From the NCBI GenBank assembly GCA_038502055.1, contig JAXRKN010000035.1, positions 1,094,876 to 1,158,875 on the forward strand: a stretch of 64,000 nucleotides of DNA, given 5' to 3'. The DNA is from Tanytarsus gracilentus (Eukaryota; Arthropoda; Insecta; Diptera; Chironomidae). The notes under the pieces are model-generated. The model searched no databases. It was not told the origin of the DNA and saw only the letters and a list, made by a program, of their open reading frames with translations. Positions 22,755-33,383 of the stretch are shown here, in pieces (position 1 is the stretch's first letter; each line of letters begins with the position of its first letter). Position numbers and translations under genes: made by a program.

Positions 22755-22952
22755 GTCGTTAATGACTGTCATTGTAACTTTTATTGTAGCTTCAAATTAA
22801 ATTTTTTCAATAAAATTATTTTTTTGTGATTTTAAAAGAAAAAGAGGAAAATTAATTTTATTTAACTTTTTATTGAAATTTTTTAAAAAACTTAAAAAAT
22901 TTCAAAATATTTTTTTTACATAAATTTAATAAAACTTTCCAAAAAAATTTCT

Positions 22953-23260
22953 TCACACTTCAGCAAGTCGATAAAACTCATGCTGACACTCTCGAGCAAC
23001 GCATGGACCATCTTTCGTCATTCTACAAAATCCATTCTTACACAAGCAGCCAGTTCTGCAGTCACGCTTCAAGAACATCGTACACTCGCAATCCTCCCGT
23101 GAACTTGACTCACATTCGTTAAAAAGTTGCTCGTTTGCACCGCAATCAGCTTCAAAAAAATTTATGTTATTATTTACAAATTTTTATGGATCATCAAACC
23201 TGAAGTTGAGGTCACTAGAATGGCTGATAACAAAAATAAAAACATCAGTGAAAGTTTCAT
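22953..23260 (-). CDS. single-domain secreted TIL-like cysteine-rich protein
   Basis: Minus-strand exons 23200..23260 (signal peptide MKLSLMFLFLLSAILVTS) and 22953..23149 join in phase 1 to 85 aa. It has one ten-cysteine domain: DCGANEQLFNEC, DCECTMF, DCRTGCLCKNGFCR, PCVAREC. Tail QHEFYRLAEV. It corresponds to domain 2 of the two-domain relatives. The acceptor is GAAG rather than the usual CAG. Secreted; candidate protease inhibitor by family resemblance. Confidence 0.85.
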
Positions 23261-23379
23261 GGTGTTGATGCGATGAAATTTAACTCAGAATTAAAGTGAA
23301 ATGCAATTTTTTTGAGGTTTAAGTAAAAAAATTTGAGCGAAAAATTTATTTTAAAAAAATAACAATAAAAATAAAAAAT

Positions 23380-23934
23380 TTATGCGTCGTAAGGTGAACC
23401 GCGACATTTTCTGGGAACACAAGCTCCATTCTCTCGACAAAAGCCATTTTTACACATGCAGCCGTGTTGGCAGTCATACTTTGTAAATGTGTCACAAGGG
23501 CAATCCTCACGGCTGCTCGACTCGCAGTTTCCTTCCTCAAAATATTGCTCGTTCGCGGCACAATTGCGATCTGGAGTTTTAGTTTCAAAAATTTAATATG
23601 AAATTTATGAAAAAATTATTTTACTAAATTTTTAGAACTTTTGAAAATTTTGAAAATTTTAAAAAAATATTTTACAAATTTTTTGGAGTTTTTGAAGGAT
23701 TTATAAAAATTTTATTAACTTTTTGAACTTAGAAAAATTATTTTATTTAATTTTTTGAATTTTAAAATTTAAAAAAAATATAAATTTTCAAAATTTCAAA
23801 AAGTCAACAAAAATTTCTTTAAAAATCACAAAATAATCTTTAAAATATTCAAACTCACTAGCTTGAGGCGTTCCAGAAACAGAAGCAGCGACCGCTAGCA
23901 AAACCACAACAAAAGCACAAACAGCGATTTTCAT
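23380..23934 (-). CDS. single-domain secreted TIL-like cysteine-rich protein
   Basis: Minus-strand exons 23859..23934 (signal peptide MKIAVCAFVVVLLAVAASVS) and 23380..23570 join in phase 1 to 88 aa. It has one ten-cysteine domain with a two-residue insertion (NCAANEQYFEEGNCESSS), then DCPCDTF, DCQHGCMCKNGFCR, ACVPRKC and the tail RGSPYDA. It lies head-to-tail with the gene at 22953-23260 on the same strand, so the pair probably arose by local duplication. Confidence 0.87.
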
Positions 23935-24540
23935 CTTTGACTATTGAAAACAAAAGTTGAACTAAAATATCTGCACAAAATTCTCTCCGGTTTTATTCAA
24001 AAAAAAAGAATTATTTAAATAATAAACATTGAGAGCTTTTGTGATTCCCATAATTGACAATCGAGAGAGTCAAAGTGACTTATTTAACGATAATTTTGTG
24101 TTCTGGCGGAAAGCAAATATTTGATTTTGTGTCGATCGTGTTCTTAGGAATAATTTCGATGTTCTTTAAAACAAACAAAAATATTTTTTTGAAGGTTGGA
24201 TATTTTTTGAGGTCGTCAATGGATGAAAAATTTAATGGTTTAGGAATTATTTAAATTTTTTTAGTTAAATTTATAAAAATTTATTTTATTTTTTATGTAA
24301 AATTTTTAAAAACTAATTTTTTTATTTAAAATTTTTAAAAATATTTTTTATTTTTAGAATAAATTAAAAATGATTTTTTAATCTCATTTCTGACGTTTTG
24401 GGAAATTTTTGCTTTAATTGTTAATTACTTCCACAAATATTGACTCACACTTGGTGATTTATTTTTTTCTGCTCTCTTAAAAATTCAAATTAAATTCAAA
24501 TTCAAATTCTCTCGGAGGTAAATAAATTTCATTTTTTCGG

Positions 24541-24577
24541 CTATAAAACATTAAAAAAATTTGAGCTCTTCATCAGT
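24541..24577 (+). promoter_or_regulatory. TATA box plus TCAGT initiator
   Basis: TATAAAA at 24542-24548 and an arthropod initiator TCAGT at 24573-24577 are about 31 bp apart, the spacing expected of a focused core promoter. The start codon of the following cysteine-rich gene is 21 bp further on. Confidence 0.75.
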
Positions 24578-24597
24578 TCAAGTTCTAAGCTTCAAAC

Positions 24598-25002
24598 ATG
24601 AAAATCGCACTCATCTTCTCAGTTTTCGTCTTATCGATCGTCTTTGTGGCATCGCAACAAAAAAGTGAGTTTTAAATAGAAAAAAAAAGTTGAAAAGGTT
24701 GAAGGCGAAAAAGTGAAATTTAATTTTTAATTTTCAAAATAAATTTTTAGATTTTTAAAAATTATTTTTTTAAATTCAAAACAATTTTTTCTCTAACCAC
24801 AGACTGTCCCGCCAACGAACAATGGTTCGAATGTGAATCATCATCCCGCAACAGCTGTGACTGTCCGAATTTTGTCCGCACTGATTGCATCACTGGCTGC
24901 ATGTGCAAAGACGGATATTGCAAGGACTCGTATGGAAACTGCATTGCTAGAGTCAAAAAATGCAACACGGGATCTTCTTCTGGATTTGCTGCAATTGGTT
25001 AA
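24598..25002 (+). CDS. single-domain secreted TIL-like cysteine-rich protein
   Basis: Exons 24598..24664 (signal peptide MKIALIFSVFVLSIVFVAS) and 24803..25002 join in phase 1 to 88 aa. Ten cysteines: NCPANEQWFEC, SCDCPNF, DCITGCMCKDGYCK, NCIARVKKC. The C-terminal extension GSSSGFAAIG is unlike the HPxF tail of most relatives. It has the clearest core promoter in the cluster. Secreted; function inferred from TIL resemblance. Confidence 0.87.
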
Positions 25003-25651
25003 AATTAGTAAATTTTTTTGTTAATTTTTGAGTTTGTACAAATAAAAATCGAATGATTAAAAAATATTTTTTTGGATTTTTCTTTAAAAAAATTGTTAAA
25101 AATTAAAATTTCTTCATTTATTTTTTCCACGCTTAAAGTTTAATTTTTTTATTAATTATTAATCTTGTTTTTTGAACTTTAATCTTTGACTGAACAATTA
25201 ATTCTAAATTTGAAATGTGTCGTAAGAATTTGTTGACTTCAAGGCCATCGCACACTCTTGCTCTTGATAATGTTGATGCGTTCAATAGAAAATTAAATCA
25301 CTGACCTACATCAATTTTGTCGTAAATTAACCCGATTAATATTTTTAAGAAATCCTCGGAAATTTTTTAATATTTATAAATTTAAATAAATTAAAATCAA
25401 TCTTGACCTCAAATCTTTTCACTCACTAAAACATTCAAGTGCATTTTCAAGCTTTTACTTTGTAAATAAAATTTTTCATACAAAACAATATTTTTTTATG
25501 ATGATGAAATTAAATTAAATTTCGCTTCCTGATTTAAACTTTTATTCTCAACTTTTTTTTTCACTTTTGATATTTTTTCTCAGTTGTGTTTGATCGTTTC
25601 AGCTGATAATTGTGAAGAAATTTTCTAGATCAGTTTTGAAAATAAAATAAA
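25003..25651. other. intergenic
   Basis: AT-rich spacer upstream of the small peptide gene. A TCAGT initiator-like site at 25630-25634, 18 bp before the ATG at 25652, is the only regulatory candidate I see. Confidence 0.55.
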
Positions 25652-25897
25652 ATGAAATTTCTACGAGAACTTTGGATATTTTTGAGTGTCGCTATTTTAG
25701 TTTTACTTTGTGGAAAAGTTGAAGGTAAAATTTTTAATTTTGAAGAGATAACAAAGAGGTTGTGGTTGGATGGACAGCGGCTGTAAAATTTTAGCTTTAG
25801 AAAATTTAAAAAATTGTTTTCAGTTTGATTTTTTATCATTTCAGGCTGTCACTCAAGAACAACAGAGGTTGTCGTTAACGTCAGACCTGGAAAATAA
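25652..25897 (+). CDS. 41-aa secreted peptide gene, possibly C-terminally amidated
   Basis: Two small exons (25652..25724 and 25845..25897) join in phase 1, like the neighbouring cysteine-rich genes, to 41 aa. The first about 25 residues are a signal peptide (MKFLRELWIFLSVAILVLL, then CGKVEG). The mature part is only about 16 residues (CHSRTTEVVVNVRPGK) with one Cys. The terminal Gly-Lys after Pro could be an amidation signal, giving a peptide ending -NVRP-amide. I do not recognise it. It could be an immune-induced or signalling peptide, or the remnant of a truncated cysteine-rich gene that kept its signal exon. Both splice sites fit consensus. Confidence 0.5.
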
Positions 25898-26276
25898 ATT
25901 TAAGTCTGTGAAATTTAATAAAATTTAAAAATTTAATTTAATAAAATTAAAAATTAAATTTTTCTGAGTTAAATTTTTTAATTTTTAATTCAATTCTCAG
26001 ATTTTATAAATTAATCAATAATTTTTTATTCTTTCAGCGTGTGTTTCGCGTTTAAAATCCCCAGAAATTCCCATTCCTCACGTTTTTATCTCTTCTCACC
26101 TTCCTTTCATGTTCTTTTCGCAATTTTACAACTTTTTCTTCCTTCTCGCATTTTCTCTCTTTCTTATCTCGTTTCCATTCTTGTCGCAATTAAAAAATAG
26201 TTTGTAGGAATTCTTTTTTGTTTTCGCACTCAACTTCACTTTCAGTGCTGGAATTTCATTCAACGAGCAAAGAACG
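25898..26276. other. intergenic
   Basis: Spacer with a pyrimidine-rich, less AT-biased stretch at 26060-26200. A TCAGT initiator-like site at 26242-26246 precedes the next gene by about 30 bp. No open frame is supported. Confidence 0.5.
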
Positions 26277-27042
26277 ATGAAGAAATTATTTTCGATTGTT
26301 TTGATTAATTTTACGATTTTGTGCGGCGGTTTTGGATATCGAGGAAATTTTTACAGAACTTATAATGAAACTGAGGAAGATTTTGGTGAGTTTTAGAAGA
26401 TTTAAAATTTAGTAGAAAAATAATTTTTTAACAAAAAATTCTAAATTAAAAAAATTAAATTTTTGGATTCAAAATTTAAAAATCCGTTAATTTTAAAAAA
26501 TGTTTTAATTAATTTTCAAGGTTTCAGCGTTAAAATTTTTTTGAATTTTTATAGTAAAATTATTTTAAAAACAATTTAAAAATTTTTCTAAAAATAATTT
26601 AAAAACTTTTCCTCAAAGCAAACTTAAATTTTTTTCAAAATTTAAAAAACCGTTAAAATTAATTTTAAAAAAATATTTTTAAGGCTGCGGCGAGAACGAA
26701 TTTTACAGCGTCCGTCCAAGTGCTTGCGAGTTTCGTTGCACCATCGACGGCATCGAATTTCAGTGTGACTCAATGGAAGCGCCCGGATGCGACTGTCATT
26801 TCGGCTTTTACATGAACATGGAAACCAAAAAATGCTCAAAAATTCACTGCACCAACATGAATTGCGTCGGCAAACTTAATGAAGAGTTTTTCGAATGCGA
26901 ATCGAGTCGTCGAGATCGCTGCGAGTGCACAAGTCGAATAACGATGGACTGCAATAATGGTTGCATGTGTAAAAACGGATTTTGTCGTGATGTGAGCGGC
27001 GATTGTGTGAGAAGAAATTGCACGCATCCAGTTTATGGTTGA
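26277..27042 (+). CDS. two-domain secreted TIL-like cysteine-rich protein
   Basis: Exons 26277..26385 and 26684..27042 join in phase 1 to 155 aa. Exon 1 encodes a signal peptide and a short linker (NFYRTYNETEEDF). Domain 1 has eight cysteines (GCGENEFY, ACEFRC, QCDSMEAPGCDC, KCSKIHC). Domain 2 has the full ten (NCVGKLNEEFFEC, RCECTSR, DCNNGCMCKNGFCR, DCVRRNC) and ends THPVYG. It is very close in pattern to the gene at 17081-17567. Secreted; inhibitor role inferred. Confidence 0.88.
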
Positions 27043-27571
27043 AAAAATTAATTTTATTGCACTCAAGAACTCTCTACGTGACGTTTAGAAAGGAATAAAG
27101 CGAGAAAATGAAATAATTAAATAAAATTGTCTTTCCTGCTAACTTAATCAGCTGCTGTTTGCTCACGCGAGTGACAAAGTGTGAGATGCCGAGTTTTTAC
27201 TTATCAGTGTGTGGCGTAACTTCGATGTGAGAAGGTCATTTTTATTATATATTGATGTTTTTTGTGTGGTTGATGTTGGTGTTCTTGAAAAATATTAATG
27301 GAATTTCAAAATTTTGTAAAATTAAAAAAAAATTGTGGATTTTTAAATTTTTTAAAAGTTAACGGTTTTTTGAATTTAAAAATTTTTATTTGATTATTAA
27401 TTAAATTAATTTTTCAAAATTAACGACTTGTTTAAAATTTAAAATTTTTTTATTGGATTTTAAATTTTATTTCAATAACGACTTTTTTAAATTAAAAATT
27501 TTTATTTGATTTTTATTTTTATTCAAAATTAAAATTTTTTATTTGATTTTTATAAAAAAAATTAATTATTT
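27043..27571. other. intergenic between convergent genes
   Basis: AT-rich spacer between the 3' ends of two convergent cysteine-rich genes. From about 27355 the phrase TTAACGACTTTTTAAATT recurs three times at about 65-bp intervals. Nothing coding is supported. Confidence 0.55.
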
Positions 27572-28064
27572 TCAACCTTGAGATGGATAGAGTGCATGTG
27601 AGCAGGTTCTTGGCACGCAATTTCCACTCGAATCTTTACAGAATCCGTCTTTGCATAAACATCCGGTGATGCAGTCACTTCGGGCGAAAGCACTGCAAGC
27701 GCATTTGTTACGATCTGATGATTCACACTCATCGAAATATTCTTGATTGGGTCCGCAGTCTGTTAAAATTAAATAAATTTGGATTAGTCAGAAAAATTTC
27801 AAATTTTATTGATTTACTCCTTTGAGGAAAATAAATGAAAAGATTTTAAAATTTAATTTTTTCCCTAAAATTTTATTTTTAAATTTTTATCCCTAAAATT
27901 TCATTTTTACATTTTCGTCATAAAATTTTATTTTTAAATCAATCTAAAATTTAAAAAAACTCACTGAAAACTTCCGTCAACGATTTTTTAGCATTTTGAG
28001 GATGTGAAGCAACAAAAGCGATTGAAAATGTGAAGAGTAAAAAGAAAACGCTGATCGACTTCAT
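27572..28064 (-). CDS. single-domain secreted TIL-like cysteine-rich protein
   Basis: Minus-strand exons 27965..28064 and 27572..27759 join in phase 1 to 95 aa. Exon 1 encodes the signal peptide MKSISVFFLLFTFSIAFVAS and a 14-residue linker. The domain has ten cysteines (NCGPNQEYFDEC, KCACSAF, DCITGCLCKDGFCK, NCVPRTC) and ends SHALYPSQG. Secreted; candidate inhibitor. Confidence 0.87.
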
Positions 28065-28280
28065 GATGATTTAATTTTCAAACAAGAACTGAGTGAATTT
28101 TAAATAAAATTATTTTCTTCTTATTTTTAAAACAATTTTTAAGAATAGAAAAAATGAGAAAATCTCAGTTAGAAAATTTTCTCAGAGAAAAAAAATCATC
28201 GTGACCTAAGTCAATCAAAAATATTTTTTTATTTTGTAATTTGACGAAAAAAAATTTAGTTTATTCAAAAAATTGAAACC

Positions 28281-28806
28281 ATGAAGTTGCTTCTGATCGT
28301 CGTTCTAATTTCCTTATCAGCTTTTTTCGTTGAAGCGCAGCAACAACACGGTGAGATTTAGTAGAGTGACATAAATGCTTTAAAATATTAAAAACCTTTA
28401 AAAAAATTTGAAAAAAAATCATTAAAAAAATAATTTTAAATTTTTTGAATTTAAAAATTTAATTTATTATTTTTAATCAGTTAAATTTCAAAATTGAGTC
28501 TTAAAAAGTTTTAAATTTTAATTTTTAAATTTTCTAAAATTTTACTAAAATTTTAATTTTAATTTTTTAATAAAAATATTAAATTCCTTATTTCTGCATA
28601 ATTTTAATCAATTTTAATTTTCTTAAGCTTGCGGAGAGAACGAAGAATGGTTCGAGTGTCAATCGGGAAGTCGTAACAGCTGCTTTTGCGCTCCCTTCGT
28701 CACTGCTGACTGTGTCACTGGCTGCATGTGCAAAAATAAATACTGCAAACCAACAATTGAGTCGAAATGCGTTAAAAGGGATTGCGTTCATCCAATTTTT
28801 GATTAA
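28281..28806 (+). CDS. single-domain secreted TIL-like cysteine-rich protein
   Basis: Exons 28281..28350 (signal peptide MKLLLIVVLISLSAFFVEA) and 28628..28806 join in phase 1 to 82 aa. Ten cysteines: ACGENEEWFEC, SCFCAPF, DCVTGCMCKNKYCK, KCVKRDC, with the usual HPIFD end. It is the last member of the cluster and lies convergently with the TTLL15-like gene, 127 bp from its stop codon. Confidence 0.88.
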
Positions 28807-28933
28807 ATTTCGGTTTAATAGTTTGTAAAATTTTAAAATGATGAAAAATAAAGTGAAAAATTTGAAACATTTTTTGAACTTTTTAAAATGCAAAAAATAA
28901 ATAAATTTTATTCTCTCAATTTTCTATAAAATT

Positions 28934-30984
28934 TCATCGACACCACTCGGAATCAACTTGACATTTTCCCTCATACCAAAGCGATAAAAATTTAGAATTT
29001 TTCGTCATTTCAAAATCGCTGCTTTCTTTTTTAAATTTATTCGATGGAAAAACTCTCAAAAATTCTCCACGTCTTTGATGTTCTCGGTAAGATTGATGAA
29101 GAGTTTGAATTAAATTTTCATCTTTTATGCATGGAAGACACAAATCGCAAGTTGGTGATACACAAGACTCGATGCAGTGCTGAGTGCAAACTTCAATGTT
29201 AACAGCAATGCTTCGAGACGATGACGTCATCGTTGAGTTGCTAAAAAGTAAGATTTTAATTATTTTTATTTTGAATTTTAATTTTTTATATTTTAAATTT
29301 TTTCTGCCTTAAATTTATTGGTCAGAAAAAATCAGTGGGCAAAATGTCCGGTGGACAAAATGTCTGACCCCTTTTTAGATTTTATTATATATTTACCTCA
29401 TTTCCATCACCTCCGCAAAACTACCAGCGCCCAAAATATTAAAAGTGTCTCTCAAAAGTCTTTTCATCATCAACTCATTTCGCTCTTTACCAGCTCCTTC
29501 GTAAACCATTTTCGGACTCATGTCAATTTCAACCAGATGAACTTTCAACTCATCATCGATCACAAAATCAAACTTTAAAAGCTCAAAAGCTTTTCCGGTT
29601 TTATTTTTTGATTGAAGCTTCCATGTTTCAACATATTTCAATATTGATTGAGATTTTTGGAGAATAATTGTGGAAATTGCTTCGTCGATTTGTGACCAAA
29701 GTTTTTGAGGATCTTGCGTACTTTCGACATAATAATTTAACACGTCAATGTTTGAAAATTTCAAATCATTTACTAAATTTTTAAAACTCGGCATTTGCGA
29801 CGTGTCAAGTGAGTTTATTGCACAATTTGCTTTCTCAATAATCGAATGATTAAATGGCAAATATTCACTGCTGCAAAATCTCATGAGAATGTCGTGATTC
29901 CATCGATAAACTCGAAGTGGATCGATTGAAGTGGTGATGAGAACGTAAACTCCGATGTCGAATGCATGTCCGTCGACCAAAAGGGGATTTGAGATGAGCT
30001 CTTGGATGTAGCTTAAATTTTTAAAGAAATTTTATAAATTTTATATTAATTAAGAATTTTTAGAATGTAAAAATTAATTTTGAAATTTTTTTAGAAAATA
30101 AAATTTACATAAAATTTATAAATTTTTGTTCTGTGGGTAAAATTTATAAATTTTTGTGGGTAAATTTGAAAAATTTTTGTTCTGTGGGTAAAATTGAGAA
30201 TTTTTTTAAATATGGGTAAAATATCCCAATGGTAAAATGTCCTGACACCCTTTCAAAAAAAATCAAATTTAAACTTACTTCCACGAACCCATTTGAAAAT
30301 TAACTTCGTCATATTTCAAAATATTTATTTCACTTCGATCGTAAGTTTTCTTCACATATAAAGCTTTCGGTTTTGATTTTGCGAAATAAAGAAATTCATT
30401 TTTTAATGTTGGAAAGTTGAATGCACTTGGAATGAATTTCGATGCTGAACTGACTGACAAATGAAGTTTGTTGGTGAGGAAAGTCATGCCGGGTAAATGA
30501 TTTATGATCTGGTGAGGCTCGAGGGATTGCCAACGAATTTTATCGGAAAATCTATCGAAAAGATAATCGGTCTGGAAATGAAGTGAAATTTTTTTTTGAA
30601 AAATTTCTGTTTTAAATTTTTTTAAAAATGATTTTTTTTTCTCACAGTCCACAAAATTTCCCAAATTTCTTCGCTTCCGTCTTCGTAAGTTTTAAAGCCC
30701 AATTCTTCACTAAAATTTCCCACAAACAATAAATTTTCATCGCGTTCCATGCGGTACGGTTTCGCAAGCCAAATTCCAATTTTATTTCCTTTTGCACATT
30801 TTATTTTTTCTTTTTCGAAATATTTTTTGAAACTTTCAATTTTTTTACTAAAATCAATTTTTCTAATTTTGGATTTTAAAAAATCTAAACTAAAATTTTG
30901 TTTTGTAAAAATTTCCTGTCGACTCAGCAAAAAACCGATGAAAATTGAAATGATTCCGATTAAAAGTGAACTTGAAGCTTTCAT
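28934..30984 (-). CDS. TTLL15-like tubulin-tyrosine-ligase family protein, copy 1
   Basis: Minus-strand exons 30646..30984, 30279..30571, 29397..30011 and 28934..29240 join to 517 aa. I chose the ATG at 30984 because it starts a signal anchor (MKASSSLLIGIISIFIGFLLS) and matches the second copy. An in-frame ATG at 31026 is possible. The TTL domain shows INHLPGMTFLTNK, LLVDGHAFDIGVYVLITTSIDP and FDFVIDDELKVHLVEIDMSP. The usual ExN metal/ATP motif is ExD here, and the glycine-rich segment after the VKK lysine is degenerate, so ligase activity is doubtful. A C-terminal Cys-rich segment (CTQHCIESC...CDLCLPC) is shared with copy 2. The membrane anchor suggests an ER/secretory location rather than a cytoplasmic tubulin modifier. 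Confidence 0.85.
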
Positions 30985-31026
30985 GACTGAAAAGTGAGTG
31001 AGGAAATTTTCTATTTTGTGGTTCAT

Positions 31027-31560
31027 GCAATTTTTAAATCGTGATCTGAAATTGTGACATTTTCGTGAGTTTAGTTATGCAATTTTTGATGACCAAATCT
31101 TGAAATTTTCAAGTTGTAATTAATAATTTATTTTTTTTCCTACAAATTACTGCAAAATTTTAAATTTAACTTTTTACACCAAAAAATTTTTTTTGAATTT
31201 TTTCCATTTTTGTAAAATTTTATATTTAATTTTTTGTGAAATTTTTTTGATTTTTTCAATTTCTATAAAATTTTAATTTTAATTTTAAAGCAAATAATTT
31301 TTTTTAAATATCTGCAAAATTTTATATTTAACTTTTTTTGTAAATTTCGACGGCCAATAAAATTTTATTTTTACTAGTAAATAAATTAGTAAAAATAATT
31401 AAAAGAACTTATGAAATTCACATTCATTTGGTTAATCGCCAATTTTTTGCTTTAACTGCATTCGATAAGAAAAATCATCCTCGATTACTCACTTAAAAAC
31501 CCATCGACTCTACGTCAAATGCAATCGTAAAAAAATTCACGTGATAAAGAAACGAAAAAT
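31027..31560. other. intergenic, repeated A/T phrase
   Basis: Upstream of both the TTLL15-like gene (minus) and the first protease homolog (plus). It contains three or four diverged copies of a phrase like TGCAAAATTTTATATTTAACTTTTT between 31150 and 31340. No gene is supported. Confidence 0.55.
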
Positions 31561-31599
31561 TAAATAAAAGAAACTGGTCGAGGCTTAATTGCCATCAGT
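31561..31599 (+). promoter_or_regulatory. TATA-like box plus TCAGT initiator
   Basis: TAAATAAAA at 31561-31569 and TCAGT at 31595-31599 are about 32 bp apart. They precede the ATG of the first S1A gene at 31622, and therefore support that ATG over the in-frame one at 31589. Confidence 0.6.
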
Positions 31600-31621
31600 A
31601 TTTTACAAGTATTCAAAAGCA

Positions 31622-32760
31622 ATGAAAAGCTTAATTATTTTTGCACTTTTAATCGTTTTCTCACTCGCAGAAGTCGAAATCGATCAAAAATTCGCGAAGG
31701 CTAAAAGTTTTACTGAATTTCATGGCAAGAAAATTGGCGACGAAAGTTTGGTGGCGAAAAGGTTTGAAAATTTATTTAAAAAAAATAATTAAAATTTAAT
31801 TTTTAAAATAAAAAATTTTAAATTTAATTTTTCCAGAACTGTCGCTGAAAATTTGTTAAATCTCGGCGACGTTCCTCACTTTGCACTGCTCTACGTCACC
31901 GATGAGGATTCCGGTGAATTTTATGCATCAAGTGGAAGTTTAATTCATCATCAATGGATCTTGACGACTGCAGCAGTTGTGAGTGCGCCAGTAGTTGAAA
32001 CTTACGTCTATCTCGGCATCGTCGAACGTTTCGAAGAACTCGGAAGAACTTCATCTTACGCTCAATGGTTCAGTGATAAACTCACAAAAACTTCTTACTA
32101 TCCACACTCGCAATATGACGAAACGACTTATTCCTACAATGTTGGATTGCTTAAAATTCCTTTAACTGAAAATACACTACGTGACCTTCAACATGTCGCT
32201 CTTATTGCACTGCCACGAAAGGAAGATGAAAATATTAATTTGGTTGGTCTGAAAGGAAGTGCCGCAGCTTTTGGAATTAGCTTCGAGACAATGGAATATG
32301 TGATGACTTTGAGAGAGGCCAAAGACTTGGAAATTTTATCGCAAAGTCAATGCCAAAATGTTTATCAAACTGAATTCAACGGAACGAGAAATTTTTGTGC
32401 TGAAAATTCAGCCGCGCCGATAATTTGCGATCAGGGTAAAAAATTATAATTAAGAATTAATTTTAGAAATAATTAAAATTTTAATTCAGGCGGTCCATTT
32501 GTGACGACTTTGGATGGCAAACTAACGCAAATCGGAATCGTTCAGTTTTCGGTAAGAAATTTAAAATTTTTCGATAAAATTTATTTTAAAATATTTTTCA
32601 GCTTCCGCATTGTCTTTCGAGTGAATATCCGATCTTAATTGACCGCGTCAGTAATTACATTGAATTTATTAAGGATCTGGTTGGTGCTGGAACAATTGCT
32701 CAAAGTTTAAGTGTCGTTGCCTTATCAATTGCAGCTCTATTGGTCGTTTTAATCAAGTAA
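31622..32760 (+). CDS. S1A serine protease homolog, all three triad residues replaced
   Basis: Four exons (31622..31761, 31837..32435, 32490..32551, 32602..32760) join to 319 aa. Signal peptide MKSLIIFALLIVFSLA; short pro-region; chymotrypsin fold. The His motif reads TTAAVV (Val for His). The Asp motif reads YSYNVGLL (Asn for Asp). The Ser motif reads CDQGGPF (Gln for Ser), split by an intron. The cleavage site is also atypical (RTVAENL instead of RIVGG). The C-terminus is hydrophobic (LSVVALSIAALLVVLIK), which suggests a GPI-anchor signal. It cannot be a protease by this mechanism. Such homologs often act as binding or regulatory cofactors. Close relative of the gene at 36051. Confidence 0.88.
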
Positions 32761-33383
32761 AAATTTCATAATCAGTTTTGAAATGAAAACGAAGGAACAA
32801 AAATTAAAAAAATAAAAATTATATTTTTTGGATTCAAAAAAAATTGTTTAAAAAAATTAAATGTTTGAAAATTAAATAAATAAAATTCATTTTTAAAAAT
32901 ATAAAAATAGATTTAAAATTTTTTATGCCACTAAAAATATTTTTACAGACAAATTTGTGCATCAAATTGCTTTAAACTTAATTTTTTCTTTGCTTTCACG
33001 TGAACCGAAGAAAAGTTAAAAAATTTTACGATCGCAATCGATTTAAAACCAATAAAATTTTGGATGAGTTATCGAAAGTGAATTTTCTTATCGAATGCGA
33101 CTTAATGCGAAAAATTGGCGATTATTCATGTGAGTTTAATAACCGAGTTCAAGGTAATTTTTTACACTAATTTATTAAGTAATAAAAATTAAATTTTATT
33201 TGCTTGAAAATTCACACCAAAAGATAAAATTAAAATTTTACAGCAATTGAAAAAATCAAATAAATTTTATAGGCTAAAAAATTTACACGAAAAATTTAAA
33301 ATAAAATTTTTCATGAATTGAAAAAAAATAAATTTTAGAAAATAATAAATCAAAAAATATTTCTTAAAACTTTCAAAACATTT
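32761..33383. other. intergenic between convergent genes
   Basis: AT-rich spacer between the 3' ends of the first S1A gene and the second TTLL15-like gene. No coding or structural feature is supported. Confidence 0.55.
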
